Below, piece after piece: positions 46,185 to 57,680 of a DNA stretch of 64,000 nt. The notes beneath the pieces are model-generated. The model was not told the DNA's origin. It saw nothing but the letters and a program-made list of their open reading frames with translations, and searched no databases. This stretch comes from Chlorophyllum brunneum (lineage: Eukaryota; Basidiomycota; Agaricomycetes; Agaricales; Agaricaceae). Position 1 is the stretch's first letter. The number at the start of each line of letters is the position of its first letter. The translations under genes and the position numbers were made by a program. The stretch is taken from the NCBI GenBank assembly GCA_963576785.1, contig OY756139.1:3038001-3102000 (forward strand), read 5' to 3'.

Positions 46185-48643
46185 TCATCTCTTAGCCAGA
46201 CCCGAACCACCCATATCCCATCCAGGACCCGGCCGATAATCCGGTGGTACAACATCAACATTCTTCTCCATACCACTCATCCTCCAATTCCCTGAACTCA
46301 CCGATCCCCTCACTCGCGGACCCCCAACTCGACTTCCTCCTCTACCTGCACTCCCTGCTCTTCCCACCGATACCCCACCACCACCATTTCCACCCCCACT
46401 TCCAACCGGAGCAGTACCACCAGACCTCAACTCACCAAGCTCGGTCGCCTGCGGTCTAGGTCTCGCTGCTCCCGGGGGTAATGGCAACACCACTGTTGGT
46501 TTTCTCTGTATTTCCGGTTGATAAGATGGCGCTTGTGTACTTGAATATGGTTCTGATGCTGATTGAGGATGATACGAAAGAGCCGTCTGTCGAGTATCCC
46601 CTGGCCTCGGGTGGATACCTGCATTCGGTCGAGGGCTTGTACTCGTTGGTCTGAACTGTGAGTTTGCAGAAAACTGGAAGCAGAAAGCGTAAGTACAGCT
46701 CCGTAGAGTTTCTACAGTTTTTACTTACGAAGGCGGTATTGGAAGGCGTAGGTGTCACCGAAACAGTCGATCTCGGAAGAGGCGAAAGCTGACGAACTGC
46801 ACCACCACTGGGCCCCACATCCGTCGAACTCCTAGGCTTCAGCAAAGGTTGGTTCAATACCGATATTCCTGACAGTGATGATTCTTGTTTCATATGCAAC
46901 CCACTCGTACCAGTAGAATTCGACCTCGTTCGCGAAGTATCTTGATGTAAGCCCAATGGTCCCATTTCTGCAGCATCCCCACCACTCCCAAAACTACTAC
47001 CCCTCGACCTCGTCGTATTACTCCCAACGGCTCCGGGAGGGCCAAAATCTGGTATCAGATACCCATTCTCCTTATCCGACGTCTTCACCGCCGTATACTG
47101 CCCACCGCCGTCCAGTTCAAAGTCTTCAGTATCATCTCTCCGCCTGCCCCTCACCCGACTGGCACCTTCAAGCTTATCATCAGCACCATACTTCCACCAA
47201 CCAAGGCTGAGTACTCTGCTTAGTTTCGACTCGGAATCCCATGTTTTTTCACGTCGAGTGCAGTAATAGAATGTGATGAGGAACAAGACGAGGCCAGAAA
47301 CCGTCCCCACCGCAATCGCTGCTATTGTCGTTGTTGGTAGCCCGTCATCTGACCTATGCAAACCGTCAGTGGAAATTTCCAGACATCTGAAAGGTGGATG
47401 ACCAACACTGCTTCAATTGTTGGCGTAGTGAATATATTCATATAATCTATAGCAAGGGGATTCCCGCCCGAGTCAGCACCCTTGTGTGTGACCTTGACCG
47501 TGCGCTTCCCCGTTTTGAGGCCGCCATGAAAGTAGAGAAGTGATTGAGGAATATACTGCACGGAGTGGAACGAAAAGTTCTGTGGTGCTTCATCGTCAAT
47601 TTGCACTGTATATGGTGCACCGTTAGGATCCGAAGGTCCGTAGATTGCTATTGCACTTCCGGTAAAAACATATTGCATGGACGACCCGGGCTGCGTTGAC
47701 ACACTGGCTGATATTAGATCATTTCCTGGAATGGTTGGTAACGGTGCACGTACTGTCCCGTCCCACCGAGAAATGTACCTAAATTACTTGGATTGGTATT
47801 CCATGAGCCATCATATTGGATTGCAGGAGTCGTATCCTGTGCAGTCCCGACCATAGCACTCTCGTCCTCGTCACTAAGCTCCGATTGCCATGTAACCTAT
47901 ATCAAAATGGACAGTGTCCGTCAAGATAATCACAACAACAGAAAACGTCCTCACGTACGAAGTCAACATCAACATACTTCCCATCCTCCAGATTTTTCAC
48001 CAACACCGTATGCAATTTATCCTCCAAACCATGTGTACTGAACAACTCCTGCTGGAAACTTCCCGGGGGGGGCAAATTGCCATTAATTGGATCATGCGTC
48101 TTGTCGTCGACTTGAACCTGGAACATTCCATGGTTTTCACGTTTGCTGCCGTAAATCTTGATGCTGTTGCCAAAGAACTCGAACGACATGCTCGCATCGC
48201 TGGCATTGGTGAACGTAGCCGTACTTTGGTAGAATCTGTGTCCAGTAATGTACCGATGAGCCAACCCTCCCTCGGAGTGATAAAGACACAGTACAACTCA
48301 CGAGCTGATTGCCAAATCCACTTGTCCCGTTGCTACGAACCAACTCGATAACGGTGACCAGGTGAAGATGGGTGAGGAATCATCGACCGTTATTGTCAGG
48401 CCGGGCATGTTGCAGCCTCCAGGCTCGTATGTGAAGGGGATGAGGGTGTTATCGTCGCCAGTAAGCGAAATCGATACGAACAGCACACAGCCCAATTGCT
48501 AGACGCTGTACACTGCCCAAACGTGTACCACCTGTAGCGCCAATCTACGCACCGACCAGGAAGTGATCACCAGAATCAGAATCACCTCCGCTCAGAAAAA
48601 GACAGGTGCTTGTCAAGGTGTCCCAAGAACGGGACAACAGCAT
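46185..48643 (-). CDS. One-pass membrane protein with duplicated ectodomain
   Basis: The ectodomain has two similar units: (ITVDDSSPIFTW, MSFEFFGNSIKIYGSKRENHGMF, FQVQVDDKT) and (GSSMQYVFTGSAIAIYGP, PYTVQIDDEAPQNFSF, LLYFHGGLKTGKRTVKV). A hydrophobic helix (IAAIAVGTVSGLVLFLITFY, about 47265-47330) leads to a cytosolic part of about 330 residues rich in Ser/Pro/Gly. It ends VPPDYRPGPGWDMGG..LAKR, where PPDY is a PPxY motif of the kind WW domains bind. Such receptor-like proteins are common in Agaricomycetes and have no known function. The start is unresolved: an ATG at 48643 (MLLSRSWDTL) needs an intron I could not place, and the coding frame is certain only from about 48495. Confidence 0.72.
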
Positions 48644-50258
48644 GTCTAGAAGGTGTAACGAACAATCGGAACGAACGGAAGCCCTGGCGAGTGGCTTTCC
48701 ACGCGGACCCTGGAATTACGAAAGGCGTTCAACGAGGAAACATGTGGAAGACAATTCATTGACAATTCATTTGCGCCGCTCAATGTTCTACAATGGCGGA
48801 CCGTCTCCTACCGTCTCGCTACGCGGGCTTTGAATAACGGATTTGGAGTGTGCTTAAGATAAACCACCGCGTTCCTGAAGGGTTATTGAATTGGTACTGA
48901 TCGGGAGCATCGCAGAGGCCTCGCGCGCCAAATGGCTCGTCATTCACAACCCACTCACTGGATGTACATGAGATTATACGATATTTCTCGATCATCATGA
49001 AGGCTCACCGTGGAGGTTTACTCACCCCCCATTCATCTCCTACAATATTCTTGACCAAGGCCGTTCGATATACCGATTCGGTCAGGGTGAACATTGACAT
49101 GTTGACAGATCGTGATGGAAATGCTCATAACTGGGCCCCACTGCGTAAAACAATGAAGATGCGATGGTGAGTTCTCAAGCTGATCAAGATTAGTAGGATA
49201 ACCTGTGGCACTTAGCTTGAAGAGCTGACCCACATAGTTATCCTCAAAACATGTGTGAACTTCCCGAATTCCTACCAATCGACACTGTTCTATTTTTAGA
49301 AGAACAAACATCCCAAGATCGTAAGCGATCAACGTCGAATAACCCTTTGCGGCGCCTTGCGCTCTTGGCCTTGGCTTGTTGGTCAACGAGGGAACTTGAA
49401 GGGCTCGCATTGGTAAACTGCACAACAGATGAGTCGTAATCTCTCGATACTGCAGGAGGATCGATCGGCTTCCAGCCTTTCATATGGGTGGCTCTCATGC
49501 CTCGAGGCCCGAAGTTTCATTTCCCAGCTTCCGCCTTCGTATTACAATTGCTCGTGCACACATGACTGATGGCCCTTGTCTTTTTGGCGCTCGATTTGCT
49601 GAATCTGTTCGTCTAAGATCTTGTTGTACTTGCAGACAGTCTGACAATGTTGACGGTTAGATCCGGCCCGCCCCATCTCGTTGTTGAGTCCAGCAACTTT
49701 GTAAGTAGTTTGATTGACAAACAGAGGCCAGCCCTACACACTTGAATGGGCCACCAGACACGATATACCCTTTCACATAAACGATTGCCCTGTGAACCTC
49801 CAACGCTGAGGCCACGCAGGACCAATTCGTTACTGTTGTCCCACGAAGTCCGCGCCACATCTTACGAACGGAAATAAGCAGACACTGCGCGTTCTACAGC
49901 ACCTCCTGCCTACTAAATTTCAAATACTAAACGCACATCCTGGCTCGGAGATATGAACCCCCCAAAACTGCCCTGCGTGATAGGAGATGTAGTTGCGTTT
50001 CACGGGGCGACCCCCAAACACTTCAGCGGCGTGGAACTTCCATCGATAACTGCGAGCGTAAGCCGAAAATCTGTTCCCCGTAATTCAGTTAAAACACGCT
50101 TGCTTCACGACTTCCTAGCCGAATCACTGGCCTTGGTTCGAAGGGTAAAGGTGCTTCGTGGCTCTTTTCCGATCCTCATTTAGTTATCAGCACTCAATCG
50201 CGGGCAGATTCCAGAGATATCTATGGAAGAATGAGATAGTAGCAGTCGATCATGACGT
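48644..50258. other. Sparse region between the membrane-protein gene and THI6
   Basis: About 1.6 kb with no gene I can fully support. It should hold the membrane-protein promoter and the THI6 3' end. Open frames at 49033-49498 on the minus strand have no recognised motif. A possible small Cys-containing protein at 49542-49860 is listed apart. Confidence 0.4.
49542..49860 (-). CDS. Possible small hypothetical protein
   Basis: On the minus strand the last part reads NNEMGRAGSNRQHCQTVCKY, then NKILDEQIQQIERQKDKGHQ and SCVHEQL with a stop at 49542-49544. The composition, with three Cys and a charged helix, is protein-like. It would need an intron ending CTTACAAAG near 49700, but the upstream frame (ATG at 49858 or 49860) does not join in the right phase with the obvious GTGTGT donor. 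Family unknown; it may be a small gene with a missed exon or a remnant. Confidence 0.3.
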
Positions 50259-52452
50259 TCAGGAGGTTTCCACTGTTATTTTAGCTTTCCTGACCACTTC
50301 ATCCGGCGCCAGACTCCACAGTGCATCAATCAGCCCACCCAAGAACGTTCCAGGGCCTCGCACGTACTCGCCTTCGACCGCGACCTCCGCAGCAACGGTC
50401 AATACCATGACACTACTCCACGAGTCAATGCAAGCAAGGACAGACCATTAGGAGGACGCGACGCACCCGGCAATGGCACCTAAAAACATATCGCCGCTTA
50501 CCAGACTACCCTCTGGGTTCGGTTGATACCCCTCCACCGAAGCCATGGCAGAGGCTGCGGCACAATATGACGCGATGGAGCTTCCAACAATGCACCCAGA
50601 ACCCGTAATTTTCCCAAGAATCTCATGGCCGTTCTTCAGAGACACGACAGTCTTGCCGTCAGATATGTAATCCGTGGGACCGGTCATGACAACAATACAT
50701 CCTAGAGTCTCCAAATTCGATTGACTCCCGATAACGAAGAACTCGTGAACGTACGTTCCCTGCAAGATAATTGCTTCACGAAGGTGATGGGGTCTTTGAA
50801 ACCAGACCCTACACTATCAACACCTTTGGATTCAACCTGAAGAGTAGAGGGGTCAACCAATGATTGGGGCCCTTCGAAGCATGGAAGACGAGTCCAACCT
50901 CTCGAGATCCAGCTAGCGCAGCTAATTCCCCGGCGTTCCCTTTGATTACACTCGCCTGATATAGATTCAAGAGTTCTAGAGTCCAGACACGACGCATAAG
51001 AATGGCATCTCTCTCGCAGCAGGGGCGGAGTTTCACCATTGACAGAATCTTTCCTAAACTGACTTGCACCGACACCAACGGGATCAAAGACTAGCGGCTT
51101 CCTGAAGGCATTTGCATGGAAGCCTACACGCGCACCCATGGTCACATTGAATGTCGAGAAACGAGTGACCGTAGGACTTTGACGAACCTGCTTTACGCAT
51201 GCCTTCCACAGTCGTACTTGTCAACGTGCCAATGTTAATGAGGAGAGCTCCTACGATACGTTCTAGATCTTCCATTTCTTCTGGGCCAGTCGCCATGATC
51301 GGGCTTGCCCCTAACGCGAGAGTGATGTTGGCGGATTGTGTGGCAACAACGTTGTTGGTGATCTGTGTGGCTGAATGTCTGCCGAATGTCTGACGTCTAC
51401 CAATGGTAGACACATACCTGATGCACGAGGGGTCCTCCTTCTCTGACCTTTGCCATGAGTTTAACGATACCTTCGAGAATTCCACCGGTTGTAGGCGACG
51501 TGGAGCCATGTCCATACAATCCTGACGGAAAGGTCCACCCCTGAGTAGGTGCAACGATAAATTCGGCTCTGAAAGCCTGAAGTATGCCTGCCAGCTTCTC
51601 TGCCGCTCCTTTCGGATTCCGTGACGACACAACTTCAGACACTATTGCGACACCGTCAAGCGCATGTCCCGTAGAGGAAACGCTTCCATACAGGGTCCTA
51701 AGCAGGTTACTGGCTTTGACACCCCCTATTACACCAACTCTGAGAGATGATATCCAAAGTTCGAGTACGGTTCACGCACCGATAGCCACGGCCCTGACAG
51801 CGGTCCCATCTAACACTTCCAACATTTGACCGACTCCTCTCACCCCGATGACAGAGTTCGTCAAGACCTTCGTTTGTGTACCCCATACCGCACCGATACC
51901 AATATAGTCCACGCCGTCCTCTAGCGCTTTCCTGACCTGCTTGACGTTGTTGCAGCTTACACCGATGGTAGCACCCTTTGGGAGCATGGTCCTTGCTTGA
52001 GCAACTGACATGTCTGTTTGTCCAAGATGCACGCCATGGGCGTTGATCGCAAGAGCGACGTCGATTCTATCGTTAATGAGGATAGGGACTCTGTATTTGT
52101 CGCACACTGCCTTCGAGGCTTTCGCGATTTGGATAAACTGTAAGGCGTAAGCTACTCCAAAACAAAAAAAAACATGAAATCGTTGGTACCTCCTCTGTAT
52201 CGGTGTTTTTTTCGCGAATCTGCACAACGGTGACCCCCCCTTGCAGTGCCTGATGTGATTAACGGCAGTGTTAGGCTTTAACAAGATGGTTATGTCCGAA
52301 TGATCTCATACCTCTTCCAGAGACTCGAAATAGTCCTGAAAAGTGGGTTACTTCAGCATTTTCTTAAATGCTGCCAGAAGTCAAGTTACCTTGCCTGAAG
52401 GAAGTAACTCTCTTCCTGTCACTAGATAAATAGAATAGTCTATGCTTCCCAT
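50259..52452 (-). CDS. THI6: THI6, thiamine-phosphate synthase and hydroxyethylthiazole kinase
   Basis: The start at 52452 gives MGSIDYSIYLVTGRELLPSGK. Short exons follow (DYFESLEE, then ALQGGVTVVQIREKNTDTEE), then the TIM-barrel synthase: VPILINDRIDVALAINAHGVHLGQTDM, GVSCNNVKQ, VDYIGIGAVWGTQTK. The second half is a ThiM-type kinase: GPLVHQITNNVVATQSANITLALGASPIMA, PLVFDPVGVGA, VIKGNAGELAALAG, VVMTGPTDYISDG, LGKITGSGCIVGSSIASYCA with the catalytic Cys, ending KAKITVETS at 50259. The fused protein phosphorylates the thiazole alcohol and couples it to the pyrimidine diphosphate, as in yeast THI6. Both active sites look complete. No TPP riboswitch core was seen before the start. Confidence 0.95.
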
Positions 52453-53100
52453 TCCGTAGAAGTATGAGTTTTGAGTAAGAACGCTGTTCTCGTAGGTTGT
52501 CAGTTTGAAAAAGATAAGATTACGATTACCACGATTATGACGCAAAAATTGATTGATTAGGTGGACGCTTCCGAGCTGCAATCCCCGAACATGGTAGAGG
52601 GCAGCACATGTTGATTGCACACCGCCCTGGGGCGCGGGTCCTGGCGAGTGGGTCATGCAAAGATAAAGAAGAGGCACGCACTTCCGTGTCCCCATACGAG
52701 GCGAGTGCCCGACGGATCGATCAGTTCTGTACGAACCGGATATATTTTTCATAGACGACGCTATGATACTACTGGCTACACATGAGCAACATGATGAGTC
52801 CTGTTTAATGAGGCCAGATTGTCAAACACCGTAGAGAAACTCTTCAACGCCGATAGCAGCTAGAGGTCTCCGTCAGATTTTATCCCAAATGGCACTAGCA
52901 GGATCTACCTTCACTTGCATCGGGGACGTACGTAAGAGCGTCCTGGCCACTCCTTATCCAATTCACAACTAAGCCGCATTTCTTTGCATTTGTAGTCCAT
53001 CTCTGGCGAAGGGCTACTTCTGCTTCAGTGATATACTTCTGGTCCGTTTCGGGAATACTCTCGAACATGGGAGACTGCTTGAGTTTTCGGAGATCATCAA
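52453..53100. other. Region between THI6 and the F-box gene, with a trailing open frame
   Basis: A 648-nt gap between minus-strand genes that should contain the THI6 promoter. From about 53146 down to 52895 an open minus-strand frame overlaps the end of the F-box frame in another phase and reads TTDFIEQHSNVIDDLRKLKQ, then SPMFESIPETDQKYITEAEV and more, to a stop at 52895. It looks coding, but no intron of normal length joins it to the F-box gene. Confidence 0.4.
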
Positions 53101-54804
53101 TCACGTTTGAGTGCTGTTCAATAAAATCGGTTGTCCTGCAATAGCTCTAGAGGGCGCAAAACACACCAGCATGACCCGGGGGTCAGTGTTAGGAAGATCT
53201 TCCAGTTTGCGCAGGATTGATTGTAGCTGAGGAATATCCAGCCCGAGGATCTTGTTGCTCCTCAGAGAGATTCCATCGGTGCGCTGCGGAGGTACCATTT
53301 CTTCTAGCTCTCTTGCACATTTCGACAACACCTCCCAATCGCTCTGGGATCTTGGGGCATTGTGCCACCGCTCTAAAGCCGCCCGAGAGGCAAGGCAGTC
53401 GTCTGATGTTTCAAACATCAGCCTCAGTACATCTAACCGTGTGCAGTCGCCTTCCGCGGCTGATGTTCGATCCCGAGAGCAGCGAAATCGGGCCAAAGAA
53501 TTCAACTTCTCGTCGATAAGCAATGTCTTTAACCGTCGAGGCGGCTTTAGTTGGAGGATTAACGAACGAAGACGTGGAACGACGACTGGTTGCATCAAGC
53601 GCTCTAGGATTCCACTAGTAGGCATGCCGCCGATATCAAGCTCCTCCAGTAAAGGAGCCAGTAACAGCAGCTCCGTTATCTTCTGCATCTGGAGTCGAGG
53701 GGGAATGGAAGAAAGGGTTAATTTTTGAAGCTTGCAATCCGACCTTTGTACGAGACGGATAAGTTCATCAAGAAGCTCTTCTGCGCGGTATAATACCTTC
53801 ACCTCCGTAAGTGCAGGAAGAGTGAGGTGTTCGAGTAGTGGACCATAGCTATCTCCTTGTTCATAGCCATGGAGTTGCAGCGACGTCAACCCGGCGAAAA
53901 TGACACGTGGAAGACCTATGTATGTTTCTTGAAAGGCGTATGTGAGGCACGCCAAGGATCGTAGTTCTACCGACTGCTGCAGGATATATGGGAGGCCAAT
54001 GGGGCCGGCGCCATCTTCGGTGTATTCCTCGAGTTGGTGCCATGGGAGATCAATTTTAAGTGGCCATAGACCTTTAATCTTGACAATCCGCAGACATGGT
54101 GCATCCTTGAAAGGATTTATGATTCTTGGGAGAGCTCTCATGTTGGTCACATTAAGCTCCAACGTGTGCAGCATGGGAATTCTCCCTTTCACTGCGAGCG
54201 CTTCTAGTGTCATCGCTGTTGTTTCCAGCATGACGTGCCTCCAGCGATGGGATTGAGAGACCAGTAGGTCTAGCAACGGGTGTGACTGGATCGTCTTAAA
54301 TCGCGCGCGGGCGCGGAACGAAATGGGGATTTCACGTCCCCGCTCCACGATTTCTCGTACAAAGCGAAGGTAATCCTGGTCCTGAGTTACCCTCTTTGTG
54401 AGGGAGAAGCAAGGAAGGTTTCTCCATAGTGATGGGTTGGACAGAGCGATGGATCTCCAAAGATGGCAGACGAAGGTGAGCTTGATGACTTGTTGTATAT
54501 CTGAAGGGCCTATTGCATATTCGTCGGCAAGACTACGCTCGAAGACGAGAGCCCATATTTCAGGAGGTATCCTTCGTACCACCGAAGACAAGGATTGGTG
54601 GACACGAACGAATTCTCGGAGGTCCTCTATGTGAGGCTGCTGACTCTCGCCGTTCTGCGCGCTCTGGAGGTAGAGGATGTCGGATCTGGAGATGGATAAA
54701 GCCTCCTCTATCCGTTTTACATCTTCTTGAGAGGGAGGATCGTTGCTGGAAAAGAGGTGGGGTACTGGCGATGGCGTCGGTCGGTGCAAGTTGAAATCCT
54801 GCAC
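53101..54804 (-). CDS. F-box protein (intronless, 567 residues)
   Basis: A single long frame starts MQDFNLHRPTPSP. A short coiled region (QEDVKRIEEALSISRSDI) precedes an F-box: VVRRIPPEIWALVFERSLADE, then LTFVCHLWRSIALSNPSLWRNLP. The rest has irregular leucine-rich repeats (LHTLELNVTNMRALP, LTSLQLHGYEQ, LQKLTLSSIPP, LEELDIGGMP). This is the usual Agaricomycete F-box layout, with a helical lead and LRR tail, expected to bring substrates to an SCF ubiquitin ligase. The substrate is unknown. The end may be longer than drawn, since a coding-like frame in another phase continues past the stop at 53101. Confidence 0.86.
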   Translation of the reverse strand: MQDFNLHRPTPSPVPHLFSSNDPPSQEDVKRIEEALSISRSDILYLQSAQNGESQQPHIEDLREFVRVHQSLSSVVRRIPPEIWALVFERSLADEYAIGPSDIQQVIKLTFVCHLWRSIALSNPSLWRNLPCFSLTKRVTQDQDYLRFVREIVERGREIPISFRARARFKTIQSHPLLDLLVSQSHRWRHVMLETTAMTLEALAVKGRIPMLHTLELNVTNMRALPRIINPFKDAPCLRIVKIKGLWPLKIDLPWHQLEEYTEDGAGPIGLPYILQQSVELRSLACLTYAFQETYIGLPRVIFAGLTSLQLHGYEQGDSYGPLLEHLTLPALTEVKVLYRAEELLDELIRLVQRSDCKLQKLTLSSIPPRLQMQKITELLLLAPLLEELDIGGMPTSGILERLMQPVVVPRLRSLILQLKPPRRLKTLLIDEKLNSLARFRCSRDRTSAAEGDCTRLDVLRLMFETSDDCLASRAALERWHNAPRSQSDWEVLSKCARELEEMVPPQRTDGISLRSNKILGLDIPQLQSILRKLEDLPNTDPRVMLVCFAPSRAIAGQPILLNSTQT

Positions 54805-55186
54805 TCAGCAGTCAGGAAGCACCGTCAGCTTTCCAGCTGCCATTTTCGGAATCAAAGGCTCACCATTCAAGGTCTACCAGTGGCTCGAAAGGCTGACTCG
54901 ATAGTAGACAGTCTGGGGGTTTACGGGGGAGCTGCTTTTCGGTTTAGCTTTCGAATCACCAGCGGCTACATGCATTTCAGGAGCGAAGCTCATAACGTTA
55001 CCGAACATCACAAATCAAGAGCATCCGTATTACAGGGAAGGTGTACGATCAGTGTATGGGCCAGAATGTCCGTGTCAATGGAAGTCGAACTGCAGGATGA
55101 TCGGGCGCCAAGGCTACGGCCTGGAAACATACCATATCTACAACGACAGAAGGAATACAGAACCTATAGTCTAATGACAGTTATTT
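54805..55186. other. F-box promoter and DPL1 3' end
   Basis: A 382-nt gap between two minus-strand genes. A plus-strand open frame crosses it (54727-55284), but its larger part lies antisense to the two genes and it has no recognised motif, so I do not call it. No TATA-like element was clear. Confidence 0.4.
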
Positions 55187-57454
55187 TTAGGCTTTGTACA
55201 GTGAATCCAAGAATGCTGTGGCCAGTTCCCCGACTAGTTCGGGTCCAACGGCGCTTGATCTTCCGAGACCTGCGAGGGTATTGAGTTCTGGAAGTGTGAC
55301 AGACGCCAAACAGTCCGTACGCACCATACAGCGACACCATAGTACCCTTTCCGGAGGGTGATATCTTAGCCTCTCGGACTGCGTCTTTGAGATCAGCTAG
55401 GAATTGATCCACCGCTTGAAGAGTAAGCCTCTGTAAAGTATTAGAGCATGATCAACGCTCGGCGGAACGTAGTGGATAGATTCGGAGAAACTCTTACCGT
55501 GCAAGCTATATGAACAGCCTTAGGATCCAGCAATGCGTTCAGATGCCAACCACGTTTGCTCATAGCATCACCAACTTCCATCACATCAACATTAGGGTGC
55601 TTGGAAGCAAACGCTATCACCGAAGCAGGCGGATCACCAACAACATAAAGCTCAGGTATTGATGTTCGAATGCCTTCAGCGATGCATCTCGCGGCGGTCA
55701 CAATGCTCCGGCAAGATTCCATGTAACCCCTGGGAATGATATCAGCGTTTCGTTAAGAAGGCCTTGATTGTCGTACTTTGAACCCATGTATTGCATAACA
55801 GCCCATGTTCCAGCCAAAAGCGCTCCGGGCCTATGTAGAAATTGGACCAAGTATCGGTAAAATGCGTTGATAATACCAAAAAAAAAGAGATACGGCATAC
55901 CTGGAACCGGAGATAGAAGGGCTGGCATAAACTCCACCTGTGGTACGTGAGTGTAGGAGTCAATGTAGCATATGGACAAAACCCACCACTCCAACTGGGA
56001 TGAAGGTAGTACTGATACTTGCGCAATTCAGCGTCGCGATACATGATCACCGAAGTACCCTTCGGCGCGAACCCATACTATGTTAACCATCAGCCTCATT
56101 CGTAAGTCTGGTGAACAAAGAAATACCTTGTGGGTATCACAGCTGATGCTCGTGACACCCTTGACTCTGAAGTCGAAGGGGAGGAGCTTGTAGCGACCAT
56201 CTTGTCCACCAGCAAGTCCAGCCGGCTCCAGGAAAGGAACAATAAAGCTACCCAAGCAACAATCGACGTGCAGACCGATATTATACTTGGATGCAAGTTG
56301 GCCGAGTGCTGGGATGTCGTCTTGATTACCGTCTGGGAAGTTGATTGCTGATCCAACGATCTAGTTCAAAATTTAGAGGGTCGTCCTTTCGTAATCTTAC
56401 ATCTGGCTCCCTACCATAATCGTGTTTGCATTGCTTGAGGAAGTGAGCTTTGGAAATTACACGTGAAGGATTCGGTACTTACATAGCACGCTTGAGACGC
56501 TTGATATCGACCTTTCGGGTGTAGCTATCCACGGGGACGGTGTGAACTTTGACACCGAGATATGTGGCGCCCTTGTCAAACGCGGCGTGCGCACTGGATG
56601 GAATAATCCTACGACCCAACCAACCGTCACTGCGTTATGCCGCCTACATACAGGTAAATGCTCACATTTCCGGCTCCTTGACCCCTTTGACTGCACGCGC
56701 CCAGTCCCTATAAGTCTTGACTGCCATGATGATAGACTCCGTTCCTCCTGAAGTCATAACACCAGCGCCATCGGGATGATTATACATCCTGAGTGTCATA
56801 GCGACAATCTCAGCCTCCATCTTCCTGATCGCGGGGAACACGTCTGGGTGAAGTGGGTTGGAGCAGCAATACCTCTGGTATGCCGCAACAATGATCTTCT
56901 CAAGGTCATCACCACCATCTATAATCAATCCTCAGCAAGCTCGCCAGAACATCAATAACTATGGTCGGTTTGCTCACGGTAGACAGCCCCAGAAACCTTT
57001 CCCCCTCGCCAGTCACTTGAATGTTGGTGCTCTTGATCCATCTTCTCCATTTCCGCCAGAATCCACTCTAATGATCGGCTCTCCTCAGGCAACGTCAAAT
57101 GTCTCACAACATTCGGTCCCTTTGGTACCAATTTGTTCTCGATATCCAGCTTTGCCTTACCCATTTGCTCGTCGACCTTTTGCCTGGTCGCAGGAAGCCT
57201 CAGGGCGAGGTGCACAGCAGTCTATGGCATGGAGTTACAAGGGCATGAGAAGGTGAATCATCGTAGCGACTAGCCTTGGCAGCCCAAGTATAGACCTCCT
57301 TCAGACTCGTGACAATACCCCTCGCAGCAAGGTGGCGCTTTGCCTTGAGAGCATAGGTCGCTAGGACATAGTAGAACAGGGCCGTTTTCGCCAAGTCAAG
57401 ATTGAGGCGAGAAATGAGGGTGACGTAGCCCCGCTTCACAACGGCAGCCGCCAT
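55187..57454 (-). CDS. DPL1: DPL1, sphingosine-1-phosphate lyase
   Basis: The start at 57454 gives a short lumenal end and a membrane helix ([15 protein letters not shown]), as in known lyases. Then comes the PLP-dependent fold: [84 protein letters not shown], and the PLP lysine in [19 protein letters not shown]. The end, joined by an intron ending CCTCGCAG, reads [20 protein letters not shown]. The ER enzyme splits long-chain base phosphates into an aldehyde and phosphoethanolamine, the exit step of sphingolipid breakdown. About nine introns; some internal edges approximate. No change in the active site was seen. Confidence 0.96.
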
Positions 57455-57680
57455 AGCTAAAAGTTTGTTCCGCTAGGTGGAATATTCAGCGAGGCGGTGG
57501 GTGATGCAAGCTGAAATTGAGTTGAGGTTGGGTCGACCAAGGCACACAAACATGAACATGATCGCCGGGCTCCGAGCTGGTTCCGCCAATAGCCGGGTTT
57601 CACATGACACTGGCGAAAATATATTAGTATCATACAGGTACCGTTACACAAGCTAAGCTACAATACCAAAATCACCTAAT

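Noticed and set aside
52453..52800. A thiamine (TPP) riboswitch before THI6
   Set aside because: Fungal thiamine genes may carry one in a 5' UTR intron, so I looked for the CUGAGA core and its partner on the minus strand and found neither.
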